Source: Lactifluus volemus
Taxonomy: Eukaryota; Basidiomycota; Agaricomycetes; Russulales; Russulaceae
Length of the DNA: 64,000 nt
Direction of reading: 5' to 3'
NCBI GenBank assembly: GCA_022376515.1
Contig: WTXI01000024.1
Coordinates: 248,001-312,000, forward strand
Shown here piece after piece: positions 24,269-36,265 of this stretch. Below the pieces are notes generated by a model, which saw only the letters and a list, made by a program, of their open reading frames with translations, was not told the origin of the DNA and did no database searches. The position numbers and the translations under genes were made by a program. Positions within the stretch are counted from its first letter, which is position 1. Each line of letters starts with the position of its first letter.

Positions 24269-25143
24269 CTATGAACCATCACGCCTTTGTCTCTCCTTCC
24301 TACACGTCCATCGTCTACGGTTCCGCTTACGCTTAGGACGTGTCGTGGGTTGTTCACTTTCTTGTCGTAATTTTAGGGCGATCACCGGAAGGGTGTCTCC
24401 TTTCAATACGACTTCATGTGGCGATGGCCGGCTATCGTGCGACATCCTCGAGAGCCTCTTTTCTTTGCGAGGCAATTCGGCCAAGAAAAGAGTGGGGGGT
24501 GATAGAGGAACGTCCGCATGGACTCGAACCAGCTTTCCCGTTCTCGGAGGCAAATTCTACGGTCACTGCGTTGAGATAGCAAAATGGCAACAATGCACTG
24601 TCAACTCAACCACATAAGCCTGAGCAGACTTGAACAACGTCGCTAAGTCGACAACAGCGGAGCGCGCATGCAGTTTTCGCAGTGTCGCTTCCTGATCCGT
24701 GTCTTCGCAAGGAGGTTCCCATATCCTGCACAGTTCCAGCTAGAAGGCAGATAAATTTCAGGGAGACTCACGTTCTCTCCGGTAGGGGTCTTGCCTCCAG
24801 AGAGATAACTTTGGGGGGTTGCGCAGCAGAAACAAGCCTGAAAGCTGGACAGGCTGGAGGTCACCGAGTCCATTCAATCGAAGATGGTAAATGAACCCGA
24901 CTTACGACTATCAATTCTTAATTCTGATCTTCCCTCCACTGAACCAGCGCGCTTTCGCGTCTGAAGAACGTCGAAGCTTCCAAAGCTTGCCTTGAGTAGT
25001 TCATCGAGTTTTGCTAGTTTATCACTATCGGCTGTAAAATGTGCGCCCTCGGAGAAAATATCCGCGCGGGAGACTATCTCGGTTTGCTGTTCAGGTGAGC
25101 AATGAGAGTTTGTGCTTGAATTTGTGACCCGAGCGATATTCAT
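24269..25143 (-). CDS. Unrecognised conserved-looking protein
   Basis: A minus-strand gene with three or more exons. ATG 25143 gives MNIARVTNSS... LAKLDELLKASFGSFDVLQ, an acidic/helical start. After an intron comes LFRLLRNPPKLSLW, then (donor GTGAGT, acceptor TTCTAG) LELCRIWEPPCEDTDQEATL and LHARSAVVDLATLFKSAQAY. Another intron leads to KLVRVHADVPLSPPTLFLAE and a very basic tail (RPKRKRNRRRWTCRKERQRR) ending in TAG at 24269. Length is roughly 230 residues. The basic tail suggests nucleic-acid binding or nuclear/nucleolar location. I do not recognise a named family. It shares a 71 bp intergenic region with the nucleolar RRM gene, so co-expression with ribosome biogenesis is a reasonable guess only. 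Confidence 0.6.
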
Positions 25144-25214
25144 CTGTCTTTGTTTAACGTCTGTTTGGCTCGTAAGATCACATTGCCATTTCGGGGTTGA
25201 AATTTAAATTCAGA
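25144..25214. promoter_or_regulatory. Very short bidirectional promoter
   Basis: Only 71 bp separate the start codons of the unrecognised minus-strand gene (25143) and the NIFK/Nop15-like gene (25215). Both promoters and 5' UTRs must overlap each other or the neighbouring coding sequence. AT-rich words (AAATTTAAATTC) lie just before 25215. Confidence 0.5.
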
Positions 25215-26341
25215 ATGTCTTCCGCTACTTGGAAGAAAGCGAAAAGACTCTCACAAACAAAACAAGTCCCTGCTGCACCCTTGTCAAAAGAGCCCAAGTC
25301 TAAGTTGTCCAAAGCAGAAGGACATATCACCAAGGCCAAAGTCGCCAAAGCTACTCATTCGGCACGGAAGGTGAAAGGACCATGGAAACCTCCTTCGCCT
25401 TCTCAGTCGGAAGAGGACGAACATGAAGCGCCCCAAGAGGAGAGTAGCGACGACTCAGAAGAGGAGAATGTCCATTTATATGGCTTCTCCACCGATGAGG
25501 ACTCCTCGGATGAAGATCTGGACGTTGGCGAGGGTACCGACTTTGACGTAGGTGCCCTTCCTACTGTCTCTCGGGACGATGCAACTGTAAAAAGAAAGCT
25601 TGAAAAGGCAAAATGGAAACCTGTGCGTTTACCTTTTTAGCTCCCCCCGCTTCGAACATTGCTTATTCCGAGTGGTTTTCAGGCGACAGAGACGGGGGTA
25701 GTTTATTTGGGTCGGATTCCCCATGGCTTTTATGAGGACCAGATGCGCGCATACTTCTCACAATTCGGAGACATATCACGTCTACGCCTGTCGCGGAACA
25801 AAAGAGTACGTATACTCAAGCATCACACATATCCGAGTCTCGTGTGTTCAAAACTAGCATACAGACCGGCCGATCAAAACACTATGGATTTATCGAATTC
25901 GTATCGTCGGCCGTCGCCCAGATCGTTGCGGAAACGATGGACAATTACCTGATCATGGGTCACATCTTGACGTGCAAAGTCATTCCGAAAGACAAAGTAC
26001 ACCCAGAGTTGTGGGTAGGTGCAAATCGTAAATGGCGTGTAGTGCCAACGTATCGCCTCGCGCAGGCGCAGCATAACAAGGTCAGTTTTTTTTTACGCTA
26101 TATTTCTCGGCGACGGACGCCCTGACCTGGTACTTGCTAGCCTCGAACTGAGGAACAGCAACGCGCTGCAGAAAACCGGTTAATGAGCAGACAAGCGGCG
26201 CGAAAACGGAAGCTCGCAGAGGCCGGGATCGTGTATGACTTTAGCAAAGTTGGATATGTGAGTGTTGTTGTAATTGCCTAGTGCTGGGTCGATATTCACA
26301 GGACATTTTCGTTTTAGAAAAAGTCCAAACCTGTATCATGA
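25215..26341 (+). CDS. Nucleolar RRM protein, NIFK/Nop15-like
   Basis: Five exons. ATG 25215 (MSSATWKKAKRLSQ); an alternative upstream start in the same frame is not ATG. The N-terminal 135 residues are Lys-rich and then acidic (SQSEEDEHEA, SSDDSEEENV). A single RRM follows across two introns: GVVYLGRIPHGFYEDQMRAY, FSQFGDISRLRLSRN, then GRSKHYGFIEFVSS. RNP2 (VVYLGRI) and RNP1 (KHYGFIEF) are clear. The conserved segment MGHILTCKVIPKD and a Lys/Arg helix (QAARKRKLAEAGIVYDFSKV) follow, ending KKSKPVS, TGA 26339-26341. This order is that of human NIFK (MKI67 FHA-interacting protein) and yeast Nop15. Nop15 acts in pre-60S maturation (ITS2 processing) in the nucleolus. The gene looks intact. Confidence 0.9.
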
Positions 26342-26647
26342 CGACGGCCTATATGCATCATCTACTTAGAAAGTGTGCGTTGGGGATGACTGTAGGTGAC
26401 CTAGATTATTTTAGGCTTACAGAGTGTCTGGGATTCCCAAATCTCATATGAATTGTTCAACTAACTTGAAGGCTGGTGAAGATCTCGACATTTCTTCACG
26501 TTATGTGCATCCTTACTCCATTGCACCTATATTATTGCACATCCGCAGAGACGCGACGTGGTAACACCACATGAAAAATATTATGCCAATGGCCTGCTAG
26601 TAGTACACAATCAAGTAGATTGAAAGAAACTCTTTTGAATTGCCGTC
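26342..26647. other. Boundary of the transporter cluster
   Basis: About 300 bp after the NIFK-like gene. From 26484 (GATCTCGACATTTCTTCA) it is near-identical to 32211 onwards, so the duplicated unit begins here, about 140 bp past the NIFK-like stop codon. No gene. Confidence 0.6.
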
Positions 26648-28866
26648 CTATTGAGGGAAACCACGCCGGTGAATGATACCATCCCGCAATTCGACTTCAA
26701 CAACACCTGTGAAATGTCAATGCTGCAACCCACGCAAAGACTCACACAGGCACACAGGGACAATTGGCATACCTTGGTCGTGTTCTTGCTGCGGCTCTAA
26801 GAAAGTACCTCTAGCGACTGATCGACTGTTTCTTCTAGGAGGAAAGTCGATGCTATGCCGGTAGATGAAACCACCGCAAATATTCCCAGACTGGAATGAC
26901 AATCATCAAGTGGTAGTATGCGAGGAATGAAAAAACGTGATTGATGATGGCTTACACCGTGTTTGTCCCTTGCGCCTCGAAGAATATTATCTGCGACACG
27001 ATGGCACCGAGCTTCCCACTTGCGCGAAAATACCACATATTGTGGAATGGTAACGTGTGGGGAAAAGCTCCCCCAGAACGATGAAGGCTGTCAGATTAGA
27101 CCCGAAATTGGCAAAGAAGTTTGCCAGGCAGTATAGCGCAACAAACGCCTCGGGTTTGTTTTGAAGGTTGGGGCCAGGATTATCACTAGGGTAGATTCTA
27201 GCTATGCAGAGCACCTTTATGAGCCTCATGAATCGCTTTCAATTAGATGAAAAAACAGCTTACCAAGGATACCAATACTATTGTCAACATGGAGAAGCAC
27301 AAGAATTGCAATTGTTTGCGACCCCAGCGGTCAATGAGGAAAATGGTCGCGTAGTAACCCGGCAGAAGTCCAGCCACAGAAACAATCAAACTTCCTACCG
27401 CGACGTTGCGCAGCCACTTGTATATTCCAGTGAGGTGTTAAGCTCGGACTGGCTAATTTCCGCACCAATCCCTACTTGGGCGAGGAGAGGAGAGATAAAA
27501 GTCGCGACGAGTTGAGAGCGAGGCCGTAGAACGCAACCTGCACAGCGGAGATGAGATATCCCATAGCTACGCTCAATGATGAAAAGCACGAGAACTTGCC
27601 TCGATGGCGAACCACGAGTAGGCGACTCCAAAGAGACGCCAGAAGTTGCGCCACTGTCCAAAGTACGCATGAAGTCCGTGCAGCCTCGGCGGAGTACTTG
27701 AACACGCTGGCCTACTGCATCCGGGTCAACCCAGTGATTGGCACCTTCAGTGAGCACGCTATCGATGTCATCCTTGGCCCTTTGAACAACCCGATCGATA
27801 TCCATGGTGAACTTGGAGTTTCTGGGACAGTAAGCCGGAAATACAGAGCGAGGGTTCCGGGAATGCAACCCAAACCGATGAGGATCCGCCAGCAATAGTC
27901 CACGTGGTTGGGTTCTCAAAGCTGTCGCTATGATGGAATCTTTGTATGTCATAACTACTACTAGCGCGACCAGAGAGGCAGCTGGGATGAACTGAGATTA
28001 TCTGTTTTCAGGCATTAATGAAACGGTCGCACCAAAGATTCCCCACCCTTGAGAGGTGAAAACTGCTTTCGTGAGACGGCCACGGATGTGCCTCGAGGCA
28101 AACTTGGATGTGGTAACCGCGCTCAGAGGGTGGCCCCCTCCAATACCGACACCCATGATGAACCTATAGATAACAATGACGCCTACAACAGGATCAGCTC
28201 CTACGAGCGCCTGTGCGAAGGTAGCTGTGATGATGATGATGAGCTCTATCCCATCTACAAATTTGTTTGATATTGTCAGAGCTTTTTCGGGATACGTGGG
28301 CTGAACTACGCTTACATATGGACTTCCATCCTAACCATCCAAATAACAACTGTCCGAGAAGATTTCCCACAAGTGGAACCACCTTGATTCCAAAGTCTTG
28401 ATTAGTGGAGAGCTGACGACGCCCGAAAGTGTCTGCATGGGATTATCGTTTAGTCAGACCAACGACTGATGGCTTTCCCCTGTCGATACTCTACCTATTG
28501 TGTGGCCGTATACGTGCCCCAGCATGAGTGAGGCTTGGTTAATCGCGAAAACATCGTATCTGAGTAGTCCAATCTAAATACAGCAAGAAAAACGGAAGCA
28601 CGAGACCATGACAACTCACGCCTCCGTGAAAAATCCGATTCCTGCGATCAAACAAGCTTTTAAATGAGACCAACTATAGTCACAGTCAGAAAGCGGGAGG
28701 CAGCCTGTAGGCAGAAGAGGATGGCGACGCACGAGAATGGAGCTTCGTCGATGCGCATCAGCGCTTCGGTTCTGTCCTCGGCTAGCTGGCGAACTGCGCC
28801 GTCTCCAGCTAGGGGACTTGCCGACTTGGAGATCCCGTCACGGTGGTCGTTGGGCTCCCTCTGCAT
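26648..28866 (-). pseudogene. PHO84-type phosphate transporter, dead copy A
   Basis: Exon 1 starts at ATG 28866 (MQREPNDHRDGISKSASP ... MRIDEAPFS). It is followed by [86 protein letters not shown] and ANFFANFGSNLTAFIVLGE. Order and motifs are those of the MFS phosphate:H+ symporters (Pho84). Lesions: the A-loop motif after FGWL is lost by deletion. The family signature GGDYPLSA is altered (the segment reads GGATTGGAGGGGG, not a Gly-Gly-Asp-Tyr codon series). The frame breaks after the PETPKFTMDIDR segment and after the FPTRYHST segment, and the PETKGKSLE motif near the end is replaced (LEETVDQSLEVLS). The copy shares these with B. Confidence 0.82.
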
Positions 28867-29702
28867 TGCAGCAAATCGAGGCAAGATATAAGCCTTAGGG
28901 ACCACTTCAGCCGCGAGGGTCAGATGCAGGCGTGCTTTTGAGAGGATAACGTGGGGAGGGGACGACTTGGAGGGTGGTTCTCATGAGACCTGATGCGTGA
29001 GTGAACCTTTTAACGGTCCAGGCCTTGAGGTGCCTACACTAGTTTTTTTGGGGCTCCCACTGGCATGGTAGCGCGGGGCTCCAGGTAGTAAAGTTCGTCG
29101 TAATTTGTCTCCGGACGGTTGATAGGCACAGCCAGCTGTTTGGATGAATAAAACGGGCTCTAGGGGCGCTTTTCTTGCAACCTCGTGAGAATTGCCTGCC
29201 CATCATTTGACACACAATGGTGCATCTTTTACGATGCTCGTTGTATGACAATACAATGGGTTGTGAAGACATTTTGAAAGTGAAGTAGTACTGTAGTTTC
29301 ACATTGCCGAGTTGCTGCAGCCGACTTTTTTTCAAGTGTTTTTATTCTTGGTCTTGGTCAGGACTCAGTACTCAGGAGCTCCTATCTATCGAGTCTATGA
29401 AGGCCAAGCCAGGCCATGTTCATTTTTGCTGGCCCTAGCCCTGGCCCTCGGATTGGCCTTGCCCCATGGCGCTATGACTAATTTGAAATAAAATTGTAAC
29501 TTCAATTTGTGGTCGTGTGATCTCCCGGTGGACTAGGCAGTGGCCGTGGCTCAGCGCTCAGCTCTGGCTGGGCTGAGACCAGTCCATGAACCAGCAAGCA
29601 GGGCTGGCCAAGCCTCGAGAATGGGCATCTCGGGCATGTCATGTGAGCATGTAAGTATACAAACAGCATGGACAATAATTTATAGAGTAAATGTTTCATG
29701 TT
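28867..29702. other. Spacer inside unit 1, no gene
   Basis: Non-coding sequence between copy A and the LINE. It is alignable with 34594-35450 in unit 2. No coding signal. It ends in the target duplication GTTTCATGTT (29693-29702) of the LINE. Confidence 0.6.
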
Positions 29703-30814
29703 AAGCCCACCACACCGTAAAAGGCCTCGCCACCGTCTACTGCAGAGCCCTTGGGCCCAACCCCGCTCGCTCAGACCCCTCCTGGACAGGCGCCTGTGTA
29801 GCCTTCTTCGAGGGCCAAGAAATCGGTCACCGTGCGCTAGTTCTGCCAGTGGGGCACAACGCGACGAAACGGGACGTGGCTCTAGTCCTGGCGGCCGATT
29901 TGTCTAAGGGCACACTCCCTACTTTGATTCTCCCTTACTGCCAGATCACAGAACGTCACGATAACACTGTCGCTTGCCAAGCCCTTTGCGACTCGATCGC
30001 CTCCACTCTCTTCGCCCACCCCGACGTCTCCATCTCGCTCCAATGGATCCAAAGCCTTTTTCCCTTCAAATGCATCCAGGAGATCGCCATCGAGGCGGCT
30101 GCGGCCGCCCAGGGCCAAGTCATCCTCACCGCCTCCTCCATCCCTGCCCTCCGGGACATAGCACACCGGGAAGCGTTCTTGACTTGGGAACAAGACTGGC
30201 TGGACAGCCCACGCCGTGCCCCAGTGTGCAAGGCGCTCATCCACCCTCCTCAGCCCAACCCCCGGATTTCATGCTGGGTATCGCTAAGTCACCCTGCCCT
30301 ATCTTCTGCACCGCAGTCACTGGCAGACTACTGACGGAGAACGCCTTTACAGGCAAATACAACCTCCGCCACTGCTCACACACTCAAGACCCTCACGACT
30401 GCCCATGCGGGCACGACCTACAAACAGTGCTACACGTCATCACTGCGTGCCCACTCTTTCGGGATGCGCATGTGCGCGCGAACGCACAATCTTGCCCAAG
30501 ATTCCTGACCTCTCCCCCCAGATCATTTTCGGCACCTGCATTGGCGGCGAAACTCTCACAAAATTCGTCGAAGAAACCCAAGCCTGCATTCGCCCGCGGG
30601 CCAGAGCCCTTCCCTCAGATGACCACGGTTAGTCTACACGGCTACCTTCACCGAACCCCTCCACCACATCTCTCCCACCCCACACTCACCTTTACCGTGA
30701 CCCTTCCCATCTGTCCAACCCCGCCCACCCCACGCCCACGTAGTCTATGTGGCCGACCGCGTCTTTGTTTTTGTATGCATGCTGCGCTTTAGAAATTGAA
30801 TTCAAAAAAAAAAA
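29703..30814 (+). mobile_element. 5'-truncated LINE (non-LTR retrotransposon), 3' end with poly-A
   Basis: The element is bounded by a direct repeat GTTTCATGTT (29693-29702 and 30815-30824) and ends in about 11 A. The paralogous spacer at about 35440-35460 is an empty site. Inside, the plus strand encodes the last part of a LINE ORF2. First comes an RNase H-like stretch (ACVAFFEGQEIGHRALVLPV, ISLQWIQSLFPFKC). Then comes the C-terminal segment with the Cys/His cluster: FCTAVTGRLLTENAFTGKY, CPCGHDLQTVLHVITACPLF. Frame changes near 29830, 30270 and 30480 show that it is decayed. The endonuclease and reverse transcriptase parts are missing, as expected for 5' truncation during target-primed reverse transcription. 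Assignment to a clade (Tad1-like) is a guess. Confidence 0.85.
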
Positions 30815-30946
30815 GTTTCATGTTCACTTAGTGGAAAGTATTATTCACGCCTGAGACAAAAACTAAGAACGAGATTACACTACAACCTAACATACAGCTA
30901 CAGGTACCTAACGTTACCACGCCAATCATTAATCGATAAATAACAT

Positions 30947-31505
30947 CTAAAGGACTCTACGGATTGCCGCCTGCTGAGGGAATCCACTCCGGATGGTACC
31001 ATCCCGCAATTCAACTTCGACAACTCCAGCAGAATGGTCAATGTCGTGTAAGTTATGGTATGCGACGGAAGAAGAAAAGACATAGTTGCTTACGTCACAT
31101 AGAGGGTGTTTGGTTTGAACGTGTTTTGTCTCTTGCACCTCGAAGAAATTATCTGCGACACGACAGCACCGAGCTTCTCACTTGCAGCGGAAATACCGTG
31201 CGCTGTGGAGCGGTAACGTGTGGGGGAAACTCCCCCGGAACGATGAAGAGCGTCACGTTCGGCCCAAAATTGACGAAGAAATTCGCCACGCAGTATAACG
31301 CAACAAAATCCTCGGCTTTATGCTGGAGATTGGGGGCGGGATTATCACCAGGGTAGATGCCAGCTATTCGAACTTCACGAACCGCTTTAGAAGAACAATC
31401 ATCTTTCCAAGGACAGCCAATAGTATCGTCAACATGGAAAAGCCCCAAAATTGTATTGGCTCGTGACCCCAGCGGTCAATGAGGAAGAAGGTTGCATAGT
31501 AACCT
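30947..31505 (-). pseudogene. PHO84-type phosphate transporter, 3' fragment C
   Basis: Only the C-terminal third is present: LYCVANFFVNFGPNVTLFIV, then [13 protein letters not shown] (frame broken relative to the usual [11 protein letters not shown]), and the tail VEVELRDGTIRSGF before the stop at 30947. Homology to copy D ends abruptly at about 31505, after the segment that encodes the conserved LIDRWG.K region. The copy therefore lacks its 5' two thirds. Confidence 0.75.
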
Positions 31506-32370
31506 GCCTAACGTCCTCAGTGGTGGACAAGCGCTTTGATTCTCCCCCTGCAGTTGCCATCTTCGCGACGTTTGCGCGGTACGTTATGATTCCACTTAGC
31601 CAGCGGTTGCACGTACCAACAAGAAACGTCCCCTTTTTCTCCTAAAGGTACAAGCGGGAACCGTACCGAGGCTCAGAGTTTGCTGCGCGAATCCTGTCGA
31701 GAATGGGCTGGAGGTTGTTGTCAAGGTAGATAAATGCGTTCCAAATTCTGGTAGTGGAATGCCCCGGCATGAACTAATGCTTATTGCAGTCCGATCACCC
31801 GGTTCTCAATTCCTGATACCTCATGAGGCGCAGCAAGTGCACTACTACGGCCTTCCCGCTAATTTGGCACTCGATACCGTAACAACCCTTCTAGCTCAGG
31901 TCCTTGGGTTGGAGCATCGTATTGGTTACGTAAAGGAGGGTAAGTGCCAGTACGCCTATTATGGCGATCGGAGGCACGCAGTCGGATCACTCACAAGTTG
32001 TTTGAGCCCCAGGCTGGGGTGCTGGTGGGTTGGCGATATACTGTCCCAATTTGAGGAGTGGAGACTCATAGTAAACCATGGGATGATAACCAGGGGACAA
32101 AGTGTTGAGAAGAAGACGATGGCGCTTGCTGCGAGATTTCTTACAAGCATCCCGGGCCGATGGTAGCGTGCCGTTATCAGCGGATCCAAGAAACCACAAG
32201 CTCATAGGATCTCGACATTTCTTCAGGTCATGTACTTACAAAACTCCTTACTCCGTTGCGCCTATATTATTGCACATCTGCAGAGATACAACGTGGTAAC
32301 ACCACATGAAAACTATTATGCCAATGGCCTACTAGTCGTAGATTGAAAGAGACTCTTATGGATTGCCATC
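31506..32370. other. Unassigned stretch between copies C and B
   Basis: 31506-32040 has no recognisable gene; it is where copy C is interrupted. 32044-32216 matches the upstream region of transporter E (separate entry). From 32211 the second duplicated unit starts. Confidence 0.5.
32044..32216. repeat. Dispersed copy of transporter E 5' region
   Basis: About 170 bp that aligns with 49640-49806, in the same orientation, with a few small indels. Shared words include GAGTGGAGACTCATAGTA, CCAGGGGACAAAGTGTTGAG, ATGGCGCTTGCTGCGAG and TAGCGTGCCGTTATCAGCGG. At 49640 it covers the start codon and upstream region of copy E. Confidence 0.8.
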
Positions 32371-34593
32371 CTATTGAGGGAAACCATGCCGGTGAATGGT
32401 ACCATCCCGCAATTCGATTTCAACAACCCCTATGGAACATCAATGCTGCGACCCACGCAAAGACTCACACAGGCACACAGGGACAATTGGCATACCTTAG
32501 TTGTGTTTTTGCTGAGGCTCGAAGGAAAGTACCTCTAGCGACTGATCTACCGATCATCTACGGTTTTTTCTAGGAGGAAAGTAGATGCTATGCCGGTAAA
32601 TGTAACCACCGCAAAATTCCCAGACTGGAATGACAATCATCAAGTAGTAGTATGCAAGGAACGAAAAAATGTGATTGATGATGGCTTACACCGTGTTTGT
32701 CCCTTGTGCCTCGAAGAATATTATCTGCGACACGATGGCACCAAGCATCCCAGTTGCCGCAAAAATACCATGTATTGTGGAATGGTAGTGTGTGGGGAAA
32801 AGCTCCCCCAGAACGATGAAAGCTGTCGGGTTAGACCCGAAATGTGCAAAGAAGTTTGCCAGGCAGCATAGCCCAACAAACGCCTCGGCTTTATTTTGAA
32901 CGTTGGGGCCAGGATTATCACTAGGGTAGATTCTAGCTATGCAGAGCACCTTTATGAACTTCACGAATCCCTTTCAATTAGATGAACAAACAGCTTACCA
33001 AGGATTGTCAATACTATTGTCAACATGGAGAAGCATAAAATCTGCAATTGTTTGCGACCCCAGCGGTCAATGAGGAAAATGGTCGCGTAGTAGCTCGACA
33101 GAAGTCCAGCCACAGAAACAATCAAACTTCCCACTGCGACGTTGCGCAACCACTTGTATAATCCCAGTGAGGTGTTGAGCTCGGATTGGCTAATTTCCGC
33201 ACCAATCCCTAATTGGGCGAGGAGAGGAGAGGATAAAAGTCGCGACGAGTTGAGAGCGAGGCCGTAGAACGCAACCTGCACAGCGGAGATGAGATATCCC
33301 ATAGCTGTGCTCGATGACGAAAAGAACAAGAACTTGCCTCCACGGCGAACCACGAGTAGGCGACTCCAAAGAGACGCCAGAAGTTGCGCCACTGTCCAAA
33401 GTACTGCATGAAGTCCCCGCATACTTGAACATGCTGGCCTACTGCATCTGGGTCAACCCAGTGAGGTCCTAGGTTGGCACCTTCAGTGAGCACGCTGTCG
33501 ATGTCATCCTTGGCCCTTTGAACAACCCGATCGATATCCATGGTAACCTTGGAGTTTCTGGGACAGTAAGCTGGAAATACAGAGCGAGTGTTCCAGGAAT
33601 GCAACCCAAACCGATGAGAATCCGCCAGCAATAGTCCACATTGTTGGGGTCTCAAAGCTGTCTGCTATGACGGAATCTTTGTATGTCATAACTACTACTA
33701 GGTGACCAGGGAGGCAGCTGGGGTGAACGTGAACTGAGATCATCTGTTTTCAGGCATTGATGAAACGGTCGCACCAAAGATTCCCCACCCTTGAGAGGTG
33801 AAAACTGCCCTCGTGAGACGGCCACGGATGTGCCTCGAGGCAAACTTGGACGTGGTAACCGCGCTCAGAGGGTGCCCCCCTCCAATACCGACGCCCATGA
33901 TGAACCTATAGGTAGCAATGACGCCTACAACAGCATTAACTCCTACGAGCGCCTGTGCGAAGGTAGCTGTGATGATGACGATGAGCTCCATCCCATCTAC
34001 AATTTTGTTTGATATTGTCAGAATTTGTCGGGATACGTAGGCTGAACTACGCTCACACATGAGCCATCCAAATAACAACTGTCCGAGAAGATTTCCCACA
34101 AGTGGAACCACCTTGATTCCAAATCTTGATTGGTGGAGAGCTGACGACGCCCGAAAGTGTCTGCAAGGGATTATGTTTAGTCAGACCAACGACTAATGGC
34201 TTTCCCCTGTCGATACTCTACCTATTGTGTGGCCGTATACGTGCCCCAGCATGAGTGAGGCTTGGTTAATCGCGAAAACATCGTATCTGAGTAGTCCAAT
34301 CTAAATACAGCAAGAAAAACGGAAGCACGAGACCATGACAACTCACGCCTCCGTGAAAAATCCGATTCCTGCGATCAAACAAGCTTTTAAATGAGACCAA
34401 CTATAGTCACAGTCAGAAAGCGGGAGGCAGCCTGTAGGCAGAAGAGGATGGCGACGCACGAGAATGGAGCTTCGTCGATGCGCATCAGCGCTTCGGTTCT
34501 GTCCTCGGCTAGCTGGCGAACTGCGCCGTCTCCAGCTAGGGGACTTGCCGACTTGGAGATCCTGTCACGGTGGTCGTTGGGCTCCCTCTGCAT
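32371..34593 (-). pseudogene. PHO84-type phosphate transporter, dead copy B
   Basis: A close relative of copy A, about 5.7 kb to its left. ATG 34593 (MQREPNDHRDRISKSASP ... RIDEAPFS), then [39 protein letters not shown] (the usual [10 protein letters not shown] is damaged), YCWRILIGLG-type and FGLAL segments, LNTSLGLYKWLRNVAVGSLI, FLIDRWGRKQLQILCFSMLT and ANFFAHFGSNPTAFIVLGEL. The A-loop segment after FGWL (normally ADxxGRKRM) is lost by a deletion of about 25 bp at 34055-34065. The frame breaks in the central loop (after RAKDDIDSVLTEGANLG). The same kinds of damage in A and B mean the ancestor was already dead when duplicated. Confidence 0.82.
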
Positions 34594-35634
34594 TGCAGCA
34601 ATTCGAGGCAAAGATATAAGCCTTAGGGACCACTTCAGCCGTGAGGATCAAATGCGGGGGAGGGGGCTTTTGAGAAGATAGTAACGTGGGGAGGGGACGA
34701 CTCGGAGGGGAGTTTTCATGAGGCCTGGTGCGTGAACCTTTTAACGGTCCAGGCCTTGAGGTGCCCACACTAATTTTTTGGGGGTTTCACTGGCATAGTA
34801 GCGCGGGGCTCCACCTCCCTGCCTGGCAGTAAGGTTCGTCGTAATTTGTCTCCGGACGGCTGTTAGGCACAGCCAGCTGTTTGGATGAGGCTCGGTTGAA
34901 GCTCGGTGCTAAAACGGGCTTAGATAGGGCCGCAGCCTCGTGAGATTTGCCTGCCCATTATTTGACACATAATGATCTTTTACGATGCTCGTTGTTTGGC
35001 AATGCAATGGGTTGTAAAGTCATTTTGAAAGTGAAACTTTTTTTATTCTTGGTCTTGGTCGAGTCTAGTATGCATGACATTTGCCTAGACAATCTGAGGG
35101 CCATGGCTCATTTTTGCTGGCCCTAGACCTGGCCCTCGGAGTAGCCTTGTCCCATGGGCCTATGACTAATTTGAAATAAATTTCAGCTTTAATTTATTAT
35201 CGTGTGATCTGCCCCCAGGGTAGACTAGGCAGTGTTGCCGTGGCTCAGCGCTCAGCTCTGGTTGGGCTGAGACTAGTCCATGAGCCATTACATAGCAAGC
35301 AGGCTGGCTATCTCGCTGGCACGCCACGAGAATGGGCATCTCGGGCATGTGATGTGATGTTGTGCACATATGATTATAGGCAATAATACAGTAGCATGTG
35401 TAGTATACAAGCAGCATGGACAATGATTTATAGGGTAAATTTTTATGTTCATCAAATTGATACTAGTGGAAAGTATTATTCACGCCTGAAATAAAAACTA
35501 AGAACGAGATTACACCACAGGCCCTAACAAACAGCTACAGGGACCTAACGTTACCATGCCGCCTATGAAAAATATTATACTGATGGCCTATCATTTTTCA
35601 GATCCATTAATCGATAGATAAGATCTAAAGGGCT
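34594..35634. other. Spacer inside unit 2, no gene
   Basis: Non-coding and alignable with the spacer of unit 1. It contains the LINE empty site near 35440-35460. No coding signal. Confidence 0.6.
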
Positions 35635-36265
35635 CTACGGATTGCCGCTTTGTCGAGGGAATCCACGCCGGTGAATGATACCATCCTGCAATTCAACTTC
35701 GACGACTCCTGTAGAATGTCAATGTTGCAACCCACGCAGACCCACAAACGGGTAATTGGCGTACCTTGGACGTGTCCTTGCTGAGGCTCGAAGGAAAGTA
35801 CCTCTAGTGACTGATCCACGGTTTCTTCCAGAAGCGAAGTCGATGCTATGCCGGTGAGTGTAACCCCCACAAATATCCCAAGACTGGGTTGTCAATCACC
35901 ATCAAGTTATGGCATGCGACAGAAGAAGAAAATCCGCGGTTGCTTACATCGCTCTGAGCGTGTTCATTTTGAGCGTATTTGTCTCTTGCACCTCGAAGAA
36001 TATTATCTGTGACACAATGGCACCGAGCTTCCCACTTGCCGCGGAAATACCGTGCGCTGTGGAGCGGTAACGTGTGGGGAAAAGCTCCCCCGGAACGATG
36101 AAGGTTGTCACGTTAGGCCCAAAACTGACGAAGAAATTCGCCACGCAACAAAAGCCTCGGCTTTATGCTGGAGATTGGGGGCGGGATTGTCACCAGGGTA
36201 GATGCCGGCTATTCGGGGCACCTCGATGAACTTCACGAACCGCTTTAGATGAGCAATCATCTTAC

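Larger units (their letters stand above)
26484..31505. repeat. Tandem duplication, unit 1 (transporter copies A and C)
   Basis: By eye this stretch matches 32211-36660 in order. It holds a decayed transporter (A), about 0.8 kb of non-coding spacer, then the 3' part of a second transporter (C). Matches include the shared left end GATCTCGACATTTCTTCA, near-identical copies A and B, and alignable spacers 29040-29702 and 34770-35450. Unit 1 carries a LINE that unit 2 lacks. Confidence 0.8.

Noticed and set aside
24520..24550. GGTTCGAGTCC word resembling a tRNA B box (minus strand)
   Set aside because: The flanking bases do not form a T stem or acceptor stem, and it lies within an exon of the unrecognised gene.
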